Below are positions 45,036-53,914 of a stretch of 64,000 nucleotides of DNA, piece by piece. This DNA comes from Prevotella brunnea (GTDB lineage Bacteria; Bacteroidota; Bacteroidia; Bacteroidales; Bacteroidaceae). The DNA is taken from positions 1 to 64,000 of the forward strand of contig NZ_SDIK01000053.1 of NCBI RefSeq assembly GCF_008016795.1, read 5' to 3'. Numbering within the stretch: position 1 is the first letter of the stretch; every line of letters begins with the position of its first letter. Made by a program: the position numbers and the translations under genes. Below the pieces are notes generated by a model that was not told where the DNA came from, made no database searches, and was given only the letters and a program-made list of their open reading frames with translations.

Positions 45036-45146
45036 TGATAATCAGAACTTTAGTTTTTGCCTTGCAAAAGCCTAGCTTTTGAAGTGCAATCGCTTAGCTT
45101 TTGCGAGACGAAAGCTTAGCTTTTGGAATGCAATCGCTTAGCTTTT
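45036..45146 (+). repeat. Phased palindrome element, copy 5
   Basis: TGATAATCA is centred on 45040 and units are centred on 45073, 45095, 45117 and 45139. The right halves (AGCTTTT) are perfect in all four; the left halves of units 2 and 4 both read AATCGCT. It fills the space between the convergent cdd and alpha/beta hydrolase genes, only 36 bp from the latter's stop, so it must be transcribed as part of a 3' end. Confidence 0.9.
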
Positions 45147-45182
45147 ACTTACAGGTTATGAATTGTTTTTACAACCATCGCG

Positions 45183-46142
45183 CTACTTTCGGAAATATCG
45201 GTTTGCAAACGCAGCTACTTTCCGGGTGTATTCTTCCGGATAATCTTTATAACTCTCCGCATGTTTCGTTCCTTTGGTAATCCATAGTTCTTTGGGTTGA
45301 GGCTTAGCCTTGAAGAGCGGATGAACCATCCATGAAGGCACGAAATCATCGGCATCACCATGGATGAACAACATGGGCTTGTGGCATTTCGCCACCTGCC
45401 CGAGTGGAGCGGCTTCGCCGAACGTCCAACCGTATTTTATTCGGCAGAGTGCCGAGGAGGTGTACATCAGTGGGAAGTCCGGCAAACCAAATTGCGCTTT
45501 CAGTTGGTCGCTGAACTCGTCCCACACACTTGTGTAGCCACAATCCTCGATAAAACATTTCACATAATCGGGAGTCGTGTCGCCGGAGATGTTCATTGTT
45601 GTGGCGGCACCCATTGATATTCCGTGAATGACCATCTTCGATTCTCTTCCGCTTTCGCGAAACATTTTTTCGGCAAGGGGTATCCATTCTTCCACGTCCA
45701 GTCGGTCTTTCCATCCCATTTGCACATCTTTGCCCTCACTTGTGCCGTGCGCGTGCAGGTCGGGGAGCAACACATTCATTCTCATCACCTTATTATATAT
45801 ATAGGCAATCTGCAACATACCCAAGGCATTGTCCTTATAGCCGTGAATGCAAATCGCACTTCTGCCCATTGCCGAGTCGTTCCGCAGATAGAAAGCATGG
45901 CTCTTCAATCCGTTTGAAAGTAGGATGACCGTATCTTTCAGTGCGGCATTGCTCTTGATGGAGTCCATCCATGGGCGTAATTGGGGATAATCCGCATACA
46001 TCCGCTTCCATCTGCTCGCGTGTCCGTGAGTTTTCACCCACAAGGAATATCTGAGCATATAGACCGACGTGCCGCCAATGGTAATAACGACGAGCGAGAA
46101 GATGACCAACAGTATTCTGAATAATCGTTTCATCTTTATCAT
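45183..46142 (-). CDS. Membrane-anchored alpha/beta hydrolase
   Basis: A 319-aa serine hydrolase of the BAAT/BEM46 type. One membrane helix near residues 6-28 would leave the catalytic domain outside the cytoplasm. ICIHGYKDNALGM supplies the oxyanion hole, HGISMGAAT holds the nucleophile Ser (about 182), and HGDADDFVP and KGTKHAESY give the Asp and His. The substrate is unknown; relatives act as esterases or peptidases. MKRLFRI three codons in is an alternative start. It follows the sirtuin gene by 44 bp on the same strand. Confidence 0.8.
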   Translation of the reverse strand: MIKMKRLFRILLVIFSLVVITIGGTSVYMLRYSLWVKTHGHASRWKRMYADYPQLRPWMDSIKSNAALKDTVILLSNGLKSHAFYLRNDSAMGRSAICIHGYKDNALGMLQIAYIYNKVMRMNVLLPDLHAHGTSEGKDVQMGWKDRLDVEEWIPLAEKMFRESGRESKMVIHGISMGAATTMNISGDTTPDYVKCFIEDCGYTSVWDEFSDQLKAQFGLPDFPLMYTSSALCRIKYGWTFGEAAPLGQVAKCHKPMLFIHGDADDFVPSWMVHPLFKAKPQPKELWITKGTKHAESYKDYPEEYTRKVAAFANRYFRK

Positions 46143-46186
46143 TGTGTAAGGCGAGAGCCATCCGGTTTTTTATTTGCTTTTGTTAT

Positions 46187-46879
46187 TTACAGTTTTGAAA
46201 TCAGTTCTTTCATTCCCTCGCTCGCACCCTTCTGAATGACGGTAACATTTCTGTAGCCATTCCGCATCACCTCGTTCGGGTCGATGAGGTAAATAGGCGT
46301 ACCGGGACGCGTGTACTGTATGAGACCGGCTGCCGGATAAACGTTGAGCGATGTGCCGATGATAACGAATATATCCGCCTCGCCGGTTTCCACCGCAGCA
46401 GGTTCTATCATTGGAACGCTCTCTCCGAAGAACACGATGAAGGGTCGGAGTAAACTTCCGTCGTCCGCTTTCGTTCCCGGAACCACCTCGCAGTGGTCTG
46501 CATCAAGCTCCTGAATGTAAGCGGGGTTGTAAGGATCGCGACTCGAGCAGACTTTTGTAAGTTCTCCGTGCAGGTGTATCACGTTCGTAGAGCCGGCTTT
46601 CTCGTGCAGGTTGTCCACGTTTTGGGTAATCACCGTTACCCGGTAATCTTTTTCCAGTGATTGAATGAGTTTGTGCCCCTCATTGGGCTGAGCGGCATAG
46701 AGCTTTTTTCGCAACATGTTGTAAAAGTTGGTAACGAGCGTTGGGTCAGCCTCCCAGCCTTCGTGCGAAGCCACCTGCTCCACAGGGTAATTCTCCCATA
46801 ATCCATCGCTGCCCCGAAAGGTCTTGAAACCACTTTCCACCGACATGCCGGCTCCGGTGAGGAATACTATTTTCTTCAT
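46187..46879 (-). CDS. NAD-dependent protein deacylase (sirtuin)
   Basis: A CobB-like sirtuin that removes acyl groups from lysines using NAD. NAD site TGAGMSVESGFKTFRG (8-23), TQNVDNLHEKAG and catalytic HLHGEL are intact, as are FFGESVP and GTSLNVYPAAGL. The zinc module is reduced: only two Cys (VCSSR and DHC) instead of four, so zinc binding is doubtful. 230 aa from the ATG; the two codons before it begin with GTG. First of two genes with the alpha/beta hydrolase, divergent from the FKBP cluster. Deacetylation linked to AckA-Pta acetyl phosphate is possible. Confidence 0.88.
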   Translation of the reverse strand: MKKIVFLTGAGMSVESGFKTFRGSDGLWENYPVEQVASHEGWEADPTLVTNFYNMLRKKLYAAQPNEGHKLIQSLEKDYRVTVITQNVDNLHEKAGSTNVIHLHGELTKVCSSRDPYNPAYIQELDADHCEVVPGTKADDGSLLRPFIVFFGESVPMIEPAAVETGEADIFVIIGTSLNVYPAAGLIQYTRPGTPIYLIDPNEVMRNGYRNVTVIQKGASEGMKELISKL

Positions 46880-47051
46880 AATCACATATTTTTGGTTGAG
46901 GAATTGGAGATTAGAAACCTACCGGGCGTTTCCGGGCGTTGAGACGTGCGATTCCATCCACAAAATCCTTTTAATTCGGTTCGTAAACATTCAACACCAC
47001 AAATTTAATAATTTTAAATTAGATAAATGCTATTCTATCTTCTAAAAATAG

Positions 47052-47059
47052 TATCTTTG
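47052..47059 (+). promoter_or_regulatory. -7 box of the first FKBP gene
   Basis: TATCTTTG, with a poor -33. The start near 47066 leaves a leader of about 27 nt before the ATG at 47093. Confidence 0.5.
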
Positions 47060-47092
47060 CAAATTAAATTATTATAAACAGAAAGAAAATCA

Positions 47093-47698
47093 ATGGACAA
47101 ATTAAGCTATGCCCTGGGCATTGGTATCGGTACACAGCTTTCCGGAATGGGAGCGGCTAACCTGAATATCGATGACTTCGCACAGGCCATCAAGGATGTT
47201 ATAGCAGGTAACGACTTGAAAGTAAGCAACAAGGAAGCGCAGACGCTCGTTAATAACTTCTTTGCCGAGCAGGAAGCAAAGCAAAAGGCTGCTGCCGAAG
47301 AAGCCGGCAAAGCAGCTAAGGCGATAGGAGAAGATTTCCTCGCCGAAAACGCGAAGAAAGAGAATGTAACAGTATTGCCTTCCGGACTTCAATATGAGAT
47401 AATAAAAGAAGGAAACGGCAAGAAGCCGAATGCCACCTCACAGGTGAAATGTCATTATGAGGGAACACTGGTTGATGGTACCAAATTCGATAGTTCCTAT
47501 GACCGCGGAACACCTGCCACATTCGGTCTGAACCAAGTGATTGCCGGCTGGACGGAAGGAGTGCAGCTGATGGGCGAAGGTGCCAAATATCGCTTCTTCA
47601 TACCATATCATCTCGGTTACGGCGAACGCGGTGCAGGAGCTTCCATTCCTCCATTCGCGGCACTCATCTTCGTGGTGGAACTACTTGAGGTGCTGTAA
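47093..47698 (+). CDS. FKBP-type peptidyl-prolyl isomerase (first of three)
   Basis: A 201-aa Mip/FkpA-like isomerase. The N-terminal helical dimerisation region (1-85) resembles FKBP_N, and the FKBP domain follows (about 100-200) with VKCHYEGTLVDGTKFDSSYDRG split over the active-site strand, AGWTEGVQLMGEGAKYRFFIP and GYGERGAG. It has no signal peptide, so it is predicted to be cytoplasmic, unlike its two neighbours. The active-site Tyr, Phe, Asp and Trp positions are kept. It lies 84 bp before the next FKBP gene. Confidence 0.9.
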   Translation: MDKLSYALGIGIGTQLSGMGAANLNIDDFAQAIKDVIAGNDLKVSNKEAQTLVNNFFAEQEAKQKAAAEEAGKAAKAIGEDFLAENAKKENVTVLPSGLQYEIIKEGNGKKPNATSQVKCHYEGTLVDGTKFDSSYDRGTPATFGLNQVIAGWTEGVQLMGEGAKYRFFIPYHLGYGERGAGASIPPFAALIFVVELLEVL

Positions 47699-47782
47699 AA
47701 TACATCATACTCTCGCCACTGCTGTGCAGGTGGGAGATAGCGACTAAGAGAAAACATTGTAATTACTAAATTTTATAGAGAA

Positions 47783-48685
47783 ATGAAAAAACTAACTATT
47801 GTGGCTGCATTGACCGTTGCAGCTGTGGGATTTACCTCATGCGGAAATTCCGGTGCTCCAAAAGACGATTTGAAGTCGGATGTCGATTCTTTGAGCTATG
47901 CTTTCGGTATTGACCAAGGACAGAACGTGAAGCAATATCTTCAGCAAATGAACATTGATACTGCTTACGTTGATGAGTTTATCAAAGGTATGAACGATGG
48001 TGCCAAGAGCATGGACGACAAGAAAAAGGCAGCTTACAATGCCGGTGTGGGTGTCGGCATGAACATGAACATGGTCATCAAGAATCAAATTAATAAGAGC
48101 ATCTTTGGAGAAGACTCCACGCAGACTATCTCTTTGAACAACTTCCTCGCGGGCTTCGCTGCCAGTGCCAAGGGAAAAGGTCAGAAAATGACAATCGAGA
48201 AAGCACGCGATGTTGAGCAAAAGGTGGCAGAGAATATTCAGGCAAAGAGTGCCGAGAAGACATACGGCGCCAACAAGAAAAAGAACGATGCCTACATGAC
48301 GAAGATCGCTAAGGCAGCAGGCGTAAAGGCTTTGAAACAAGGCGTATATTACAAGGAAATCAAGCCCGGAACAGGTGCGAAACCAAAATCTTCCGATATG
48401 GTAAAAATCAACTATGTGGGTAAGAATATCGAAGGAAAAGTGTTCGATCAGCGCGATGGAGCCACCATGCCGGTGGGAAGTGCTGTGCCGGGATTCACCG
48501 AAGCTCTGACAAACATGACCGTGGGTTCTAAATGGGAAATCTATATTCCCTACTCAGCAGGCTACGGATCTCGTCAGCCAAGTCCTGACCTGAAGCCTTT
48601 CTCAACATTGATCTTCACCGTTGAATTGCTCTCCATTGAGAAAGCACCGGCGGGAGGTCAGCCCCAGGCTGCAACGGTTCAGTAA
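47783..48685 (+). CDS. FKBP-type isomerase lipoprotein (second of three)
   Basis: A 300-aa lipoprotein: signal peptide with lipobox FTSC (Cys20), N-terminal helical dimerisation domain (30-185) and C-terminal FKBP domain (about 195-290). VKINYVGKNIEGKVFDQRD and PGFTEALTNMTVGSKWEIYIP are present. The GYGSRQPSPDLKPFSTLIFTVELL end matches active isomerases. It should fold proteins in the periplasm or at the outer membrane. A terminator at 48710-48747 follows, so it can be the end of a two-gene transcript. Confidence 0.88.
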   Translation: MKKLTIVAALTVAAVGFTSCGNSGAPKDDLKSDVDSLSYAFGIDQGQNVKQYLQQMNIDTAYVDEFIKGMNDGAKSMDDKKKAAYNAGVGVGMNMNMVIKNQINKSIFGEDSTQTISLNNFLAGFAASAKGKGQKMTIEKARDVEQKVAENIQAKSAEKTYGANKKKNDAYMTKIAKAAGVKALKQGVYYKEIKPGTGAKPKSSDMVKINYVGKNIEGKVFDQRDGATMPVGSAVPGFTEALTNMTVGSKWEIYIPYSAGYGSRQPSPDLKPFSTLIFTVELLSIEKAPAGGQPQAATVQ

Positions 48686-48709
48686 TCTGTTGCGAACGGA
48701 AAAGCCAAT

Positions 48710-48760
48710 AAAGTGGATTGGGAACGATAGTGGTTCCAATCCACTTTCCTTATCATTTTT
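48710..48760 (+). terminator. Terminator after the second FKBP gene
   Basis: Stem AAAGTGGATTGG (48710-48721)/CCAATCCACTTT (48736-48747), extended inward by GAAC/GTTC, then a T-rich tail on the plus strand. It separates the second and third FKBP genes. Confidence 0.8.
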
Positions 48761-48822
48761 TAATCACCCCATTGAGGAGTTTTTATAGATTCATATAAGA
48801 ATTTTATTTATCCGAAAGTGTT

Positions 48823-49779
48823 ATGAAAAAGATCGTTTGGATGGCATTGATATTATTCGCCGGTGCATGTTTCAGTACCGCAAATGCCCAGAACAAGAAG
48901 AAAGTGAAGAAAAACCAATCTGAGAACGTGGCTGTGGCAGAGAGTATTTGCCTCACAAATGCGTCTGATACACTCAGCTATGTAGCCGGTATGGCGATGA
49001 CACGCGGATTGGAAGGCTACCTCGCAAGCCAGTTTGGGGTTACAAAAGAGCAGATGCCCGAGTTTATGCGTGGTTTGAAAGAAGGTATTGCCAAACGAAA
49101 AGAAGCCAACTTCTCACCCTACGTGGCTGGAATGCAAATAGCCATGCAGGTGAGTAATAGCATGTTGCCCGGAATAGCAAAGCAGTTCGAAGGAACCGCT
49201 CAAACCATAGATGACAATATGCTGTTCAAGGGTTTCATCGCCTCGTTGGAAAAAGATTCTACTCTTTTCAAACAAAGTGCGGCAGAGCAGCTCTTTCAGA
49301 AAAAACAACAAGAACTAAAAGAGCAAAAAAACAAGGCTACGAGAGAGAAAGGTGAGCAATTCCTTGCGGAAAACAAGAGAAAACCGGGCGTTGTAACCCT
49401 TCCCAGCGGATTACAATACAAGATCTTGACCAAGGGAACAGGCAAAATACCTACGAAAGACGACAAAGTAACGGTAGTTTATGAAGGTCGTACACTCGAT
49501 GGAAAGGTGTTTGATGCCACATCTCGTCATGGAACGCCCAACGACACCTTCGGCGTGGGTGGTCTTATCAAAGGTTGGGCAGAGGCACTGACACTTATGC
49601 CCGTTGGATCGAAATGGGAAATCTATGTTCCTCAAGAGCTTGCTTACGGCGAACGAGGAGCCGGCAGCGACATCGCACCTTATTCCGTGCTCATCTTCAC
49701 ACTCGAATTGCAAGGCATCGTAGAGAAAACAGAGCAAGCAGCTCCCAAGAAACCGGTGCAAAGAAAAGCGAAAAAATAA
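48823..49779 (+). CDS. Exported FKBP-type isomerase (third of three)
   Basis: A 318-aa protein with a cleavable signal peptide (cut after ANA, about residue 22), not a lipoprotein. A helical N-terminal domain (40-190) precedes an FKBP domain (about 195-300): VTVVYEGRTLDGKVFDATSRHG, IKGWAEALTLMPVGSKWEIYVP and AYGERGAG. A basic tail (PKKPVQRKAKK) is unusual. It lies 137 bp past the second FKBP gene, with a terminator between, so it probably has its own promoter, which I could not locate. Periplasmic folding role inferred. Confidence 0.87.
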   Translation: MKKIVWMALILFAGACFSTANAQNKKKVKKNQSENVAVAESICLTNASDTLSYVAGMAMTRGLEGYLASQFGVTKEQMPEFMRGLKEGIAKRKEANFSPYVAGMQIAMQVSNSMLPGIAKQFEGTAQTIDDNMLFKGFIASLEKDSTLFKQSAAEQLFQKKQQELKEQKNKATREKGEQFLAENKRKPGVVTLPSGLQYKILTKGTGKIPTKDDKVTVVYEGRTLDGKVFDATSRHGTPNDTFGVGGLIKGWAEALTLMPVGSKWEIYVPQELAYGERGAGSDIAPYSVLIFTLELQGIVEKTEQAAPKKPVQRKAKK

Positions 49780-49813
49780 TTATGGAAGTGTTTCGGAAAA
49801 GCCGAACTTAACG

Positions 49814-49858
49814 AAAGAATAGACAAAATGTGCCCTTGAGCGTATTTTGTCTTTCTTT
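49814..49858 (+). terminator. Terminator after the third FKBP gene
   Basis: Perfect stem AGACAAAAT (49821-49829)/ATTTTGTCT (49844-49852), flanked by GAAAGA/TTTC and followed by TTTCTTTTT. Confidence 0.75.
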
Positions 49859-49860
49859 TT

Positions 49861-49892
49861 GTTGCTTGTATCAATTAAATTTCCTACTTTTG
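49861..49892 (+). promoter_or_regulatory. Promoter of the Lrp/AsnC gene
   Basis: GTTG (49861-49864), 20 bp, TACTTTTG (49885-49892). The leader would be about 50 nt. Confidence 0.5.
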
Positions 49893-49950
49893 CTTTCAAA
49901 ATGTAAACATAGAACTAACTTGTTTCAAACAAGAACAAAACCTCAATGCA

Positions 49951-50415
49951 ATGGATAAGATAGACAATTTAGACAAGAAAATTCTCGGTATTCTCTCGCA
50001 TAATGCCCGAATTCCCTTCAAGGACGTAGCTGCGGAGTGCGGAGTGTCGCGTGCTGCCATTCATCAGCGTGTGCAACACCTTATTGAAAATGGCGTAATA
50101 ACCGGCAGCAGCTTCTGCATCAACCCTAAGAGTCTGGGTTATACGACCTGTACTTATATAGGTCTTAACTTGGAGAGAGGTTCTATGTATAAGGATGTGG
50201 TGGAGCGCATGAGTGCCATTCCGGAGATTATAGAATGTCATTTTACGACTGGTCCCTATACCATGCTGGTGAAACTTTACGCAAAAGATAACGAGCAGTT
50301 GATGAACCTGCTCAACAATCAGTTGCAAACCATCCCCGGTGTCGTATCAACAGAGACCCTTATCTCGCTGGAGCAGAGTATTAAGCGTGAAATCCCCATC
50401 TATATTGATAAGTAG
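49951..50415 (+). CDS. Lrp/AsnC family transcriptional regulator
   Basis: A 154-aa amino-acid-responsive regulator. The N-terminal winged helix-turn-helix spans 5-60 (DKKILGILSHNARIPFKDVAAECGVSRAAIHQRVQHL). The RAM ligand-binding domain lies at about 65-145 (SLGYTTCTYIGLNLERG, VERMSAIPEIIECHFTTGPYTMLVKLYA). It is followed 173 bp later by the C26-M19 peptidase gene and then the glutaminyl cyclase, so peptide or amino-acid metabolism downstream of it is a reasonable target. It carries its own promoter. The effector is unknown. Confidence 0.92.
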   Translation: MDKIDNLDKKILGILSHNARIPFKDVAAECGVSRAAIHQRVQHLIENGVITGSSFCINPKSLGYTTCTYIGLNLERGSMYKDVVERMSAIPEIIECHFTTGPYTMLVKLYAKDNEQLMNLLNNQLQTIPGVVSTETLISLEQSIKREIPIYIDK

Positions 50416-50588
50416 GCAATAGCAATTGCGGATGACACGGCGACCGTTTCACGCAAACTGCGATAATATCCGTTTCGTTCATATTGCCATTGCCGAGCAA
50501 GTCTCGTCTTTCTCTCTGTCTGACCGGAGGAACTGCGTGATGTTGCCTTGCATCAATGCGCACATTGCTCTATAACCATACGAAAGGA

Positions 50589-52457
50589 ATGAACTATAAC
50601 TTAGAATCACATTTAGAAGAAATATACGCAAGCTATCCGGAGGGAAGCCGTCAGCCGGTTATTGGCATCATGACGAACATCTCCAACACCGATGTTAGCG
50701 TGAGAGAGTTATTCCATAAACAAATCATCGCTGCCGGAGGCACGCCTTTTCTGCTTCCTCCCATTACCGATAAGCGTGTGTTGGTAAACATGCTCCAGCA
50801 TATCGACGGACTATTGCTCACAGGTGGGGCTGATTTAAATCCGCTCTGGGGCAACGAGGAGCCATCGCTCTCTATTGGGCACATCAACAATAAGCGCGAT
50901 CTTCCGGAACTGCTGATTACTCGTTTGGCATACAATCGTCAGATACCAATCATGGGCGTTTGCCGAGGCATGCAAGTATTGGCAACCGTATTGGGAGGGA
51001 AAGTGCAACAACATATCTATGACCCCTATATTAAGAAAGAAGAGACCGTAGAGAAAAAGTTTGTCAAATCCAAGAACATAACCGCGTTGCAGCCGGCAAC
51101 CATCCGCCATTCTCAAGATGCCGATTTCTCCGAACCGACCCATAGCGTCGTGTTGAGTCCCGAGTCCATCCTCAAAGCCATATATAAAGAGGAGAAAATC
51201 TATGTCAATTCCGATCATCATCAAGCGATAAGAGATACCGGCAGCCGATTTCACGCGACAGCCTTTGCCCCCGATGGCGTGATTGAGGCAATGGAAAGCT
51301 CAGAATTTAAGCCCATCATTGGCGTGCAATGGCATCCGGAATGGTTGGGTGCGGAAGGGCAAAAGCTCTTCAAATGGTTTGTGGGACAAGCCGGTAACTT
51401 TTATATCGCAAAGCAATTGCATGAACGCGTACTCACGCTCGACACCCATTGCGACACTCCGATGTTCTTCCCTCAAGGCATAGACTTCGGCAAACGCGAT
51501 CCGCGTGTTCTTTACGACCTTCACAAAATGTCGGAAGGCAGACAGGATGCTGTAACGATGGCAGCTTATTTGCCACAGCCTCGTATCGGCGAGACTTTCT
51601 CATCGAAGATTGATGTGGCAGGTTTGAAAAAATATAATCCCGAGTTGAGCGAGGTCATCGACCGGCTTTCACCATCGACCTACGCCGACCTCATCTTTGA
51701 CAAGATAGAGCAGATAGTGAAGCGGAACAGTCGTTATCTGAGTATTGCTCGCACACCATCCGATCTTTATGAAGATAAGCGAAAGGGCAGGCACAGCATC
51801 ATGCTTGCCATTGAAAATGGGTTGGCCTTGGAACATCGGTTGGAGAACGTGAAACACTTTGCCCAACGAGGCGTAACCTATATCACGCTTTGTCACAATG
51901 GCGACAACGATATCTGCGATTCGGCACGAGGCAGCAACCTGCATGGCGGCGTCAGCAAGTTCGGCATTGAGGTCATCCAAGAGATGAACAAACAGGGCAT
52001 CATGGTGGACTTGAGCCATGGGGCAGAGAAGAGCTTCTACGACGCGCTCGAAATCAGCGAACAGCCCATTGTTTGCAGCCATTCCAATTGCAAGTCGTTG
52101 TGCGATGTGCCACGCAACCTCACCGATGAACAACTTCGAGCTTTGGCTCGGAAGGGCGGAGTGGCTCACATCACCCTTTATAAGGGATTTCTGACCAAGC
52201 AAGGCGAGGCGACTATCCTCGATGTGCTCGCTCATTTGGAACATGCCATCGATGTCATGGGCATCGACCATGTGGGATTGGGCACCGACTTCGACGGCGA
52301 TGGCTGCGTGTGCGGTATGGCTCATGCCGGCGAAATGATTAATTTCACACTTCATCTGCTCCGCAGAAAATTCAGCGAGCGCGACATTGAGAGGATTTGG
52401 GGTGGCAACTGGCTGCGCGTCATGACGCAGGTGCAGGCGGTAAGAAACAGCCGATGA
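50589..52457 (+). CDS. Fused gamma-glutamyl hydrolase (C26) and membrane dipeptidase (M19)
   Basis: One 622-aa chain with two peptidases. Residues 10-265 are a PuuD-like class I amidotransferase hydrolase: nucleophile Cys in MGVCRGMQVL (about 121) and His-Glu in GVQWHPEW (about 244-250). Residues 280-615 are renal-dipeptidase type: DTHCDTP, TLCHNGDNDICDSARG, VDLSHGAEKSF, CSHSNCKSLC and VGLGTDFDGDG supply the zinc ligands. The first would remove a gamma-glutamyl group and the second cut the dipeptide left, as in glutathione breakdown; this is inference. No signal peptide. I start at the ATG with GAAAGG before it; an ATG 11 codons earlier is possible. Confidence 0.85.
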   Translation: MNYNLESHLEEIYASYPEGSRQPVIGIMTNISNTDVSVRELFHKQIIAAGGTPFLLPPITDKRVLVNMLQHIDGLLLTGGADLNPLWGNEEPSLSIGHINNKRDLPELLITRLAYNRQIPIMGVCRGMQVLATVLGGKVQQHIYDPYIKKEETVEKKFVKSKNITALQPATIRHSQDADFSEPTHSVVLSPESILKAIYKEEKIYVNSDHHQAIRDTGSRFHATAFAPDGVIEAMESSEFKPIIGVQWHPEWLGAEGQKLFKWFVGQAGNFYIAKQLHERVLTLDTHCDTPMFFPQGIDFGKRDPRVLYDLHKMSEGRQDAVTMAAYLPQPRIGETFSSKIDVAGLKKYNPELSEVIDRLSPSTYADLIFDKIEQIVKRNSRYLSIARTPSDLYEDKRKGRHSIMLAIENGLALEHRLENVKHFAQRGVTYITLCHNGDNDICDSARGSNLHGGVSKFGIEVIQEMNKQGIMVDLSHGAEKSFYDALEISEQPIVCSHSNCKSLCDVPRNLTDEQLRALARKGGVAHITLYKGFLTKQGEATILDVLAHLEHAIDVMGIDHVGLGTDFDGDGCVCGMAHAGEMINFTLHLLRRKFSERDIERIWGGNWLRVMTQVQAVRNSR

Positions 52458-52598
52458 AGACTTTTCCAAGCCTTTTTGCCATTGAAGCTGAAGCGAAGAA
52501 GAGGTCTTTTGCCTATCTGTCGCGTGTCATACATCAACTATAAAATATCACCATCGAACAAACGTCCCCTTTCATGGGGAAAATCGGATACAAACAAT

Positions 52599-53609
52599 AT
52601 GAAAATGAAACTTTTTCTCGGCATTACTGCCGTTACGTTGTTCGTTCTCTTCATTTCCGGTTGCAACCGAAAGAAGAACGATAATTCGTCTGATATCGAC
52701 ACAATGGCTGTTGAGAAGCCTGTTGATATAAAGTTTAACCCCGATTCCGCCTATGCTTTCACTGCAGCGCAATGCGCGTTCGGACCTCGCGTCATGAACT
52801 CGGCAGCGCACGACCGGTGCGAACAGTGGATTATCAGCAAGTTCAAACAATACGGTTGCGAAGTGATGACGCAGAAAGCCGACTTGAAAGGCTACGACGG
52901 AACTCTGCTAAAATCAACCAACATCCTTGCTTCCTACAATCCGCAGGCGCAGCGTCGCGTGATGCTTTGCGCACATTGGGACAGTCGTCCGTGGGCAGAC
53001 AACGACCCGGACTCCGCCAATCACAAGAAACCGGTCATGGCTGCCAATGATGGAGCTTCCGGAGTGGCGGTGATGATTGAGGTGGCGCGCCTGTTGCAGG
53101 CAGACAGCAGTTTGAACATCGGTGTGGATTTCGTATGCTTCGATGCCGAAGACTGGGGCATTCCGCAGTGGGAAACCAACTTTCAGGATACTGGCGACAG
53201 CTGGGCGTTGGGCTCCACTTACTTCTCGCTGAACCTCCCACAGGGCTTCCGCCCGGAATTTGCCGTCTTGCTGGACATGGTGGGTGGCGAAGCAGCACAG
53301 TTCTATCGCGAGGGCATCTCCAAACAATTTGCTGCCTCTGTGGTGGATATGGTTTGGGCTGCAGCCAAAGTAGCCGGATATGGGAGCTATTTCCCCGATG
53401 CTGATGGGGGAATGATTACCGATGACCATTATCCCATGAACCGAAATGCAAACATTCCCACCATCGACATCATTCCTTATTATCCGGATTGTCCGCAGAG
53501 TACGTTCGGACCCACATGGCACACGGTGAACGACACGATGGAACACATCGACAAGGCCACCTTGCAGGCTGTGGGGCAAACTCTTATCCAGTTGTTATAC
53601 ACCTGTTAG
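52599..53609 (+). CDS. Glutaminyl-peptide cyclotransferase lipoprotein (M28 fold)
   Basis: Forms pyroglutamate at N-terminal Gln of exported proteins. Lipobox FISGC (Cys22) directs it to an envelope membrane. The zinc site is the QC pattern: CAHWDSRPWADNDPD (His), ANDGASGVAVMIE (Asp), CFDAEDWG (Glu, Asp) and a C-terminal TFGPTWHTVND (His). These match the type II cyclases described from Tannerella, Porphyromonas and Prevotella. 336 aa. The frame is open 41 codons upstream, but only this start gives a signal peptide. In Bacteroidetes, Gln is often exposed after signal cleavage, so this enzyme caps many periplasmic proteins. Confidence 0.88.
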   Translation: MKMKLFLGITAVTLFVLFISGCNRKKNDNSSDIDTMAVEKPVDIKFNPDSAYAFTAAQCAFGPRVMNSAAHDRCEQWIISKFKQYGCEVMTQKADLKGYDGTLLKSTNILASYNPQAQRRVMLCAHWDSRPWADNDPDSANHKKPVMAANDGASGVAVMIEVARLLQADSSLNIGVDFVCFDAEDWGIPQWETNFQDTGDSWALGSTYFSLNLPQGFRPEFAVLLDMVGGEAAQFYREGISKQFAASVVDMVWAAAKVAGYGSYFPDADGGMITDDHYPMNRNANIPTIDIIPYYPDCPQSTFGPTWHTVNDTMEHIDKATLQAVGQTLIQLLYTC

Positions 53610-53914
53610 ATGTTCCGGGAACTTAAGTTGATTGCCTCGTTTCTTTATCGAAATTCAGGCAACGGCTGATGTTGACGGACTTTCATGAAAACGATTCATC
53701 TCAAACCGGTCATTCGATGATGAAACCATTGTTTATCGTTGGTTTTCCATGACCGATTTGAGATGATGTGTTATTGCTCCCAACGATTCGATTACGATGG
53801 GCAACGACTCCCCACAGAGAGGGAAAATGCTCGGTTGCCCGGCACTTTGCGGCAATGAGCAACAGGCTGAAAAGCACAACATTGGAATGGAAAATTTTGC
53901 ACGATGAAACCCAC
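53610..53914. other. Intergenic stretch with a long hairpin
   Basis: Downstream of the cyclotransferase gene. The main feature is an inverted repeat, ATCTCAAACCGGTCAT (53699-53714) with its complement at 53750-53765 (one mismatch), whose interior can also pair (ATGAAACCA with TGGTTTTCCAT), making a hairpin of about 67 nt. It has no U-tail. No ORF of note. Confidence 0.5.
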
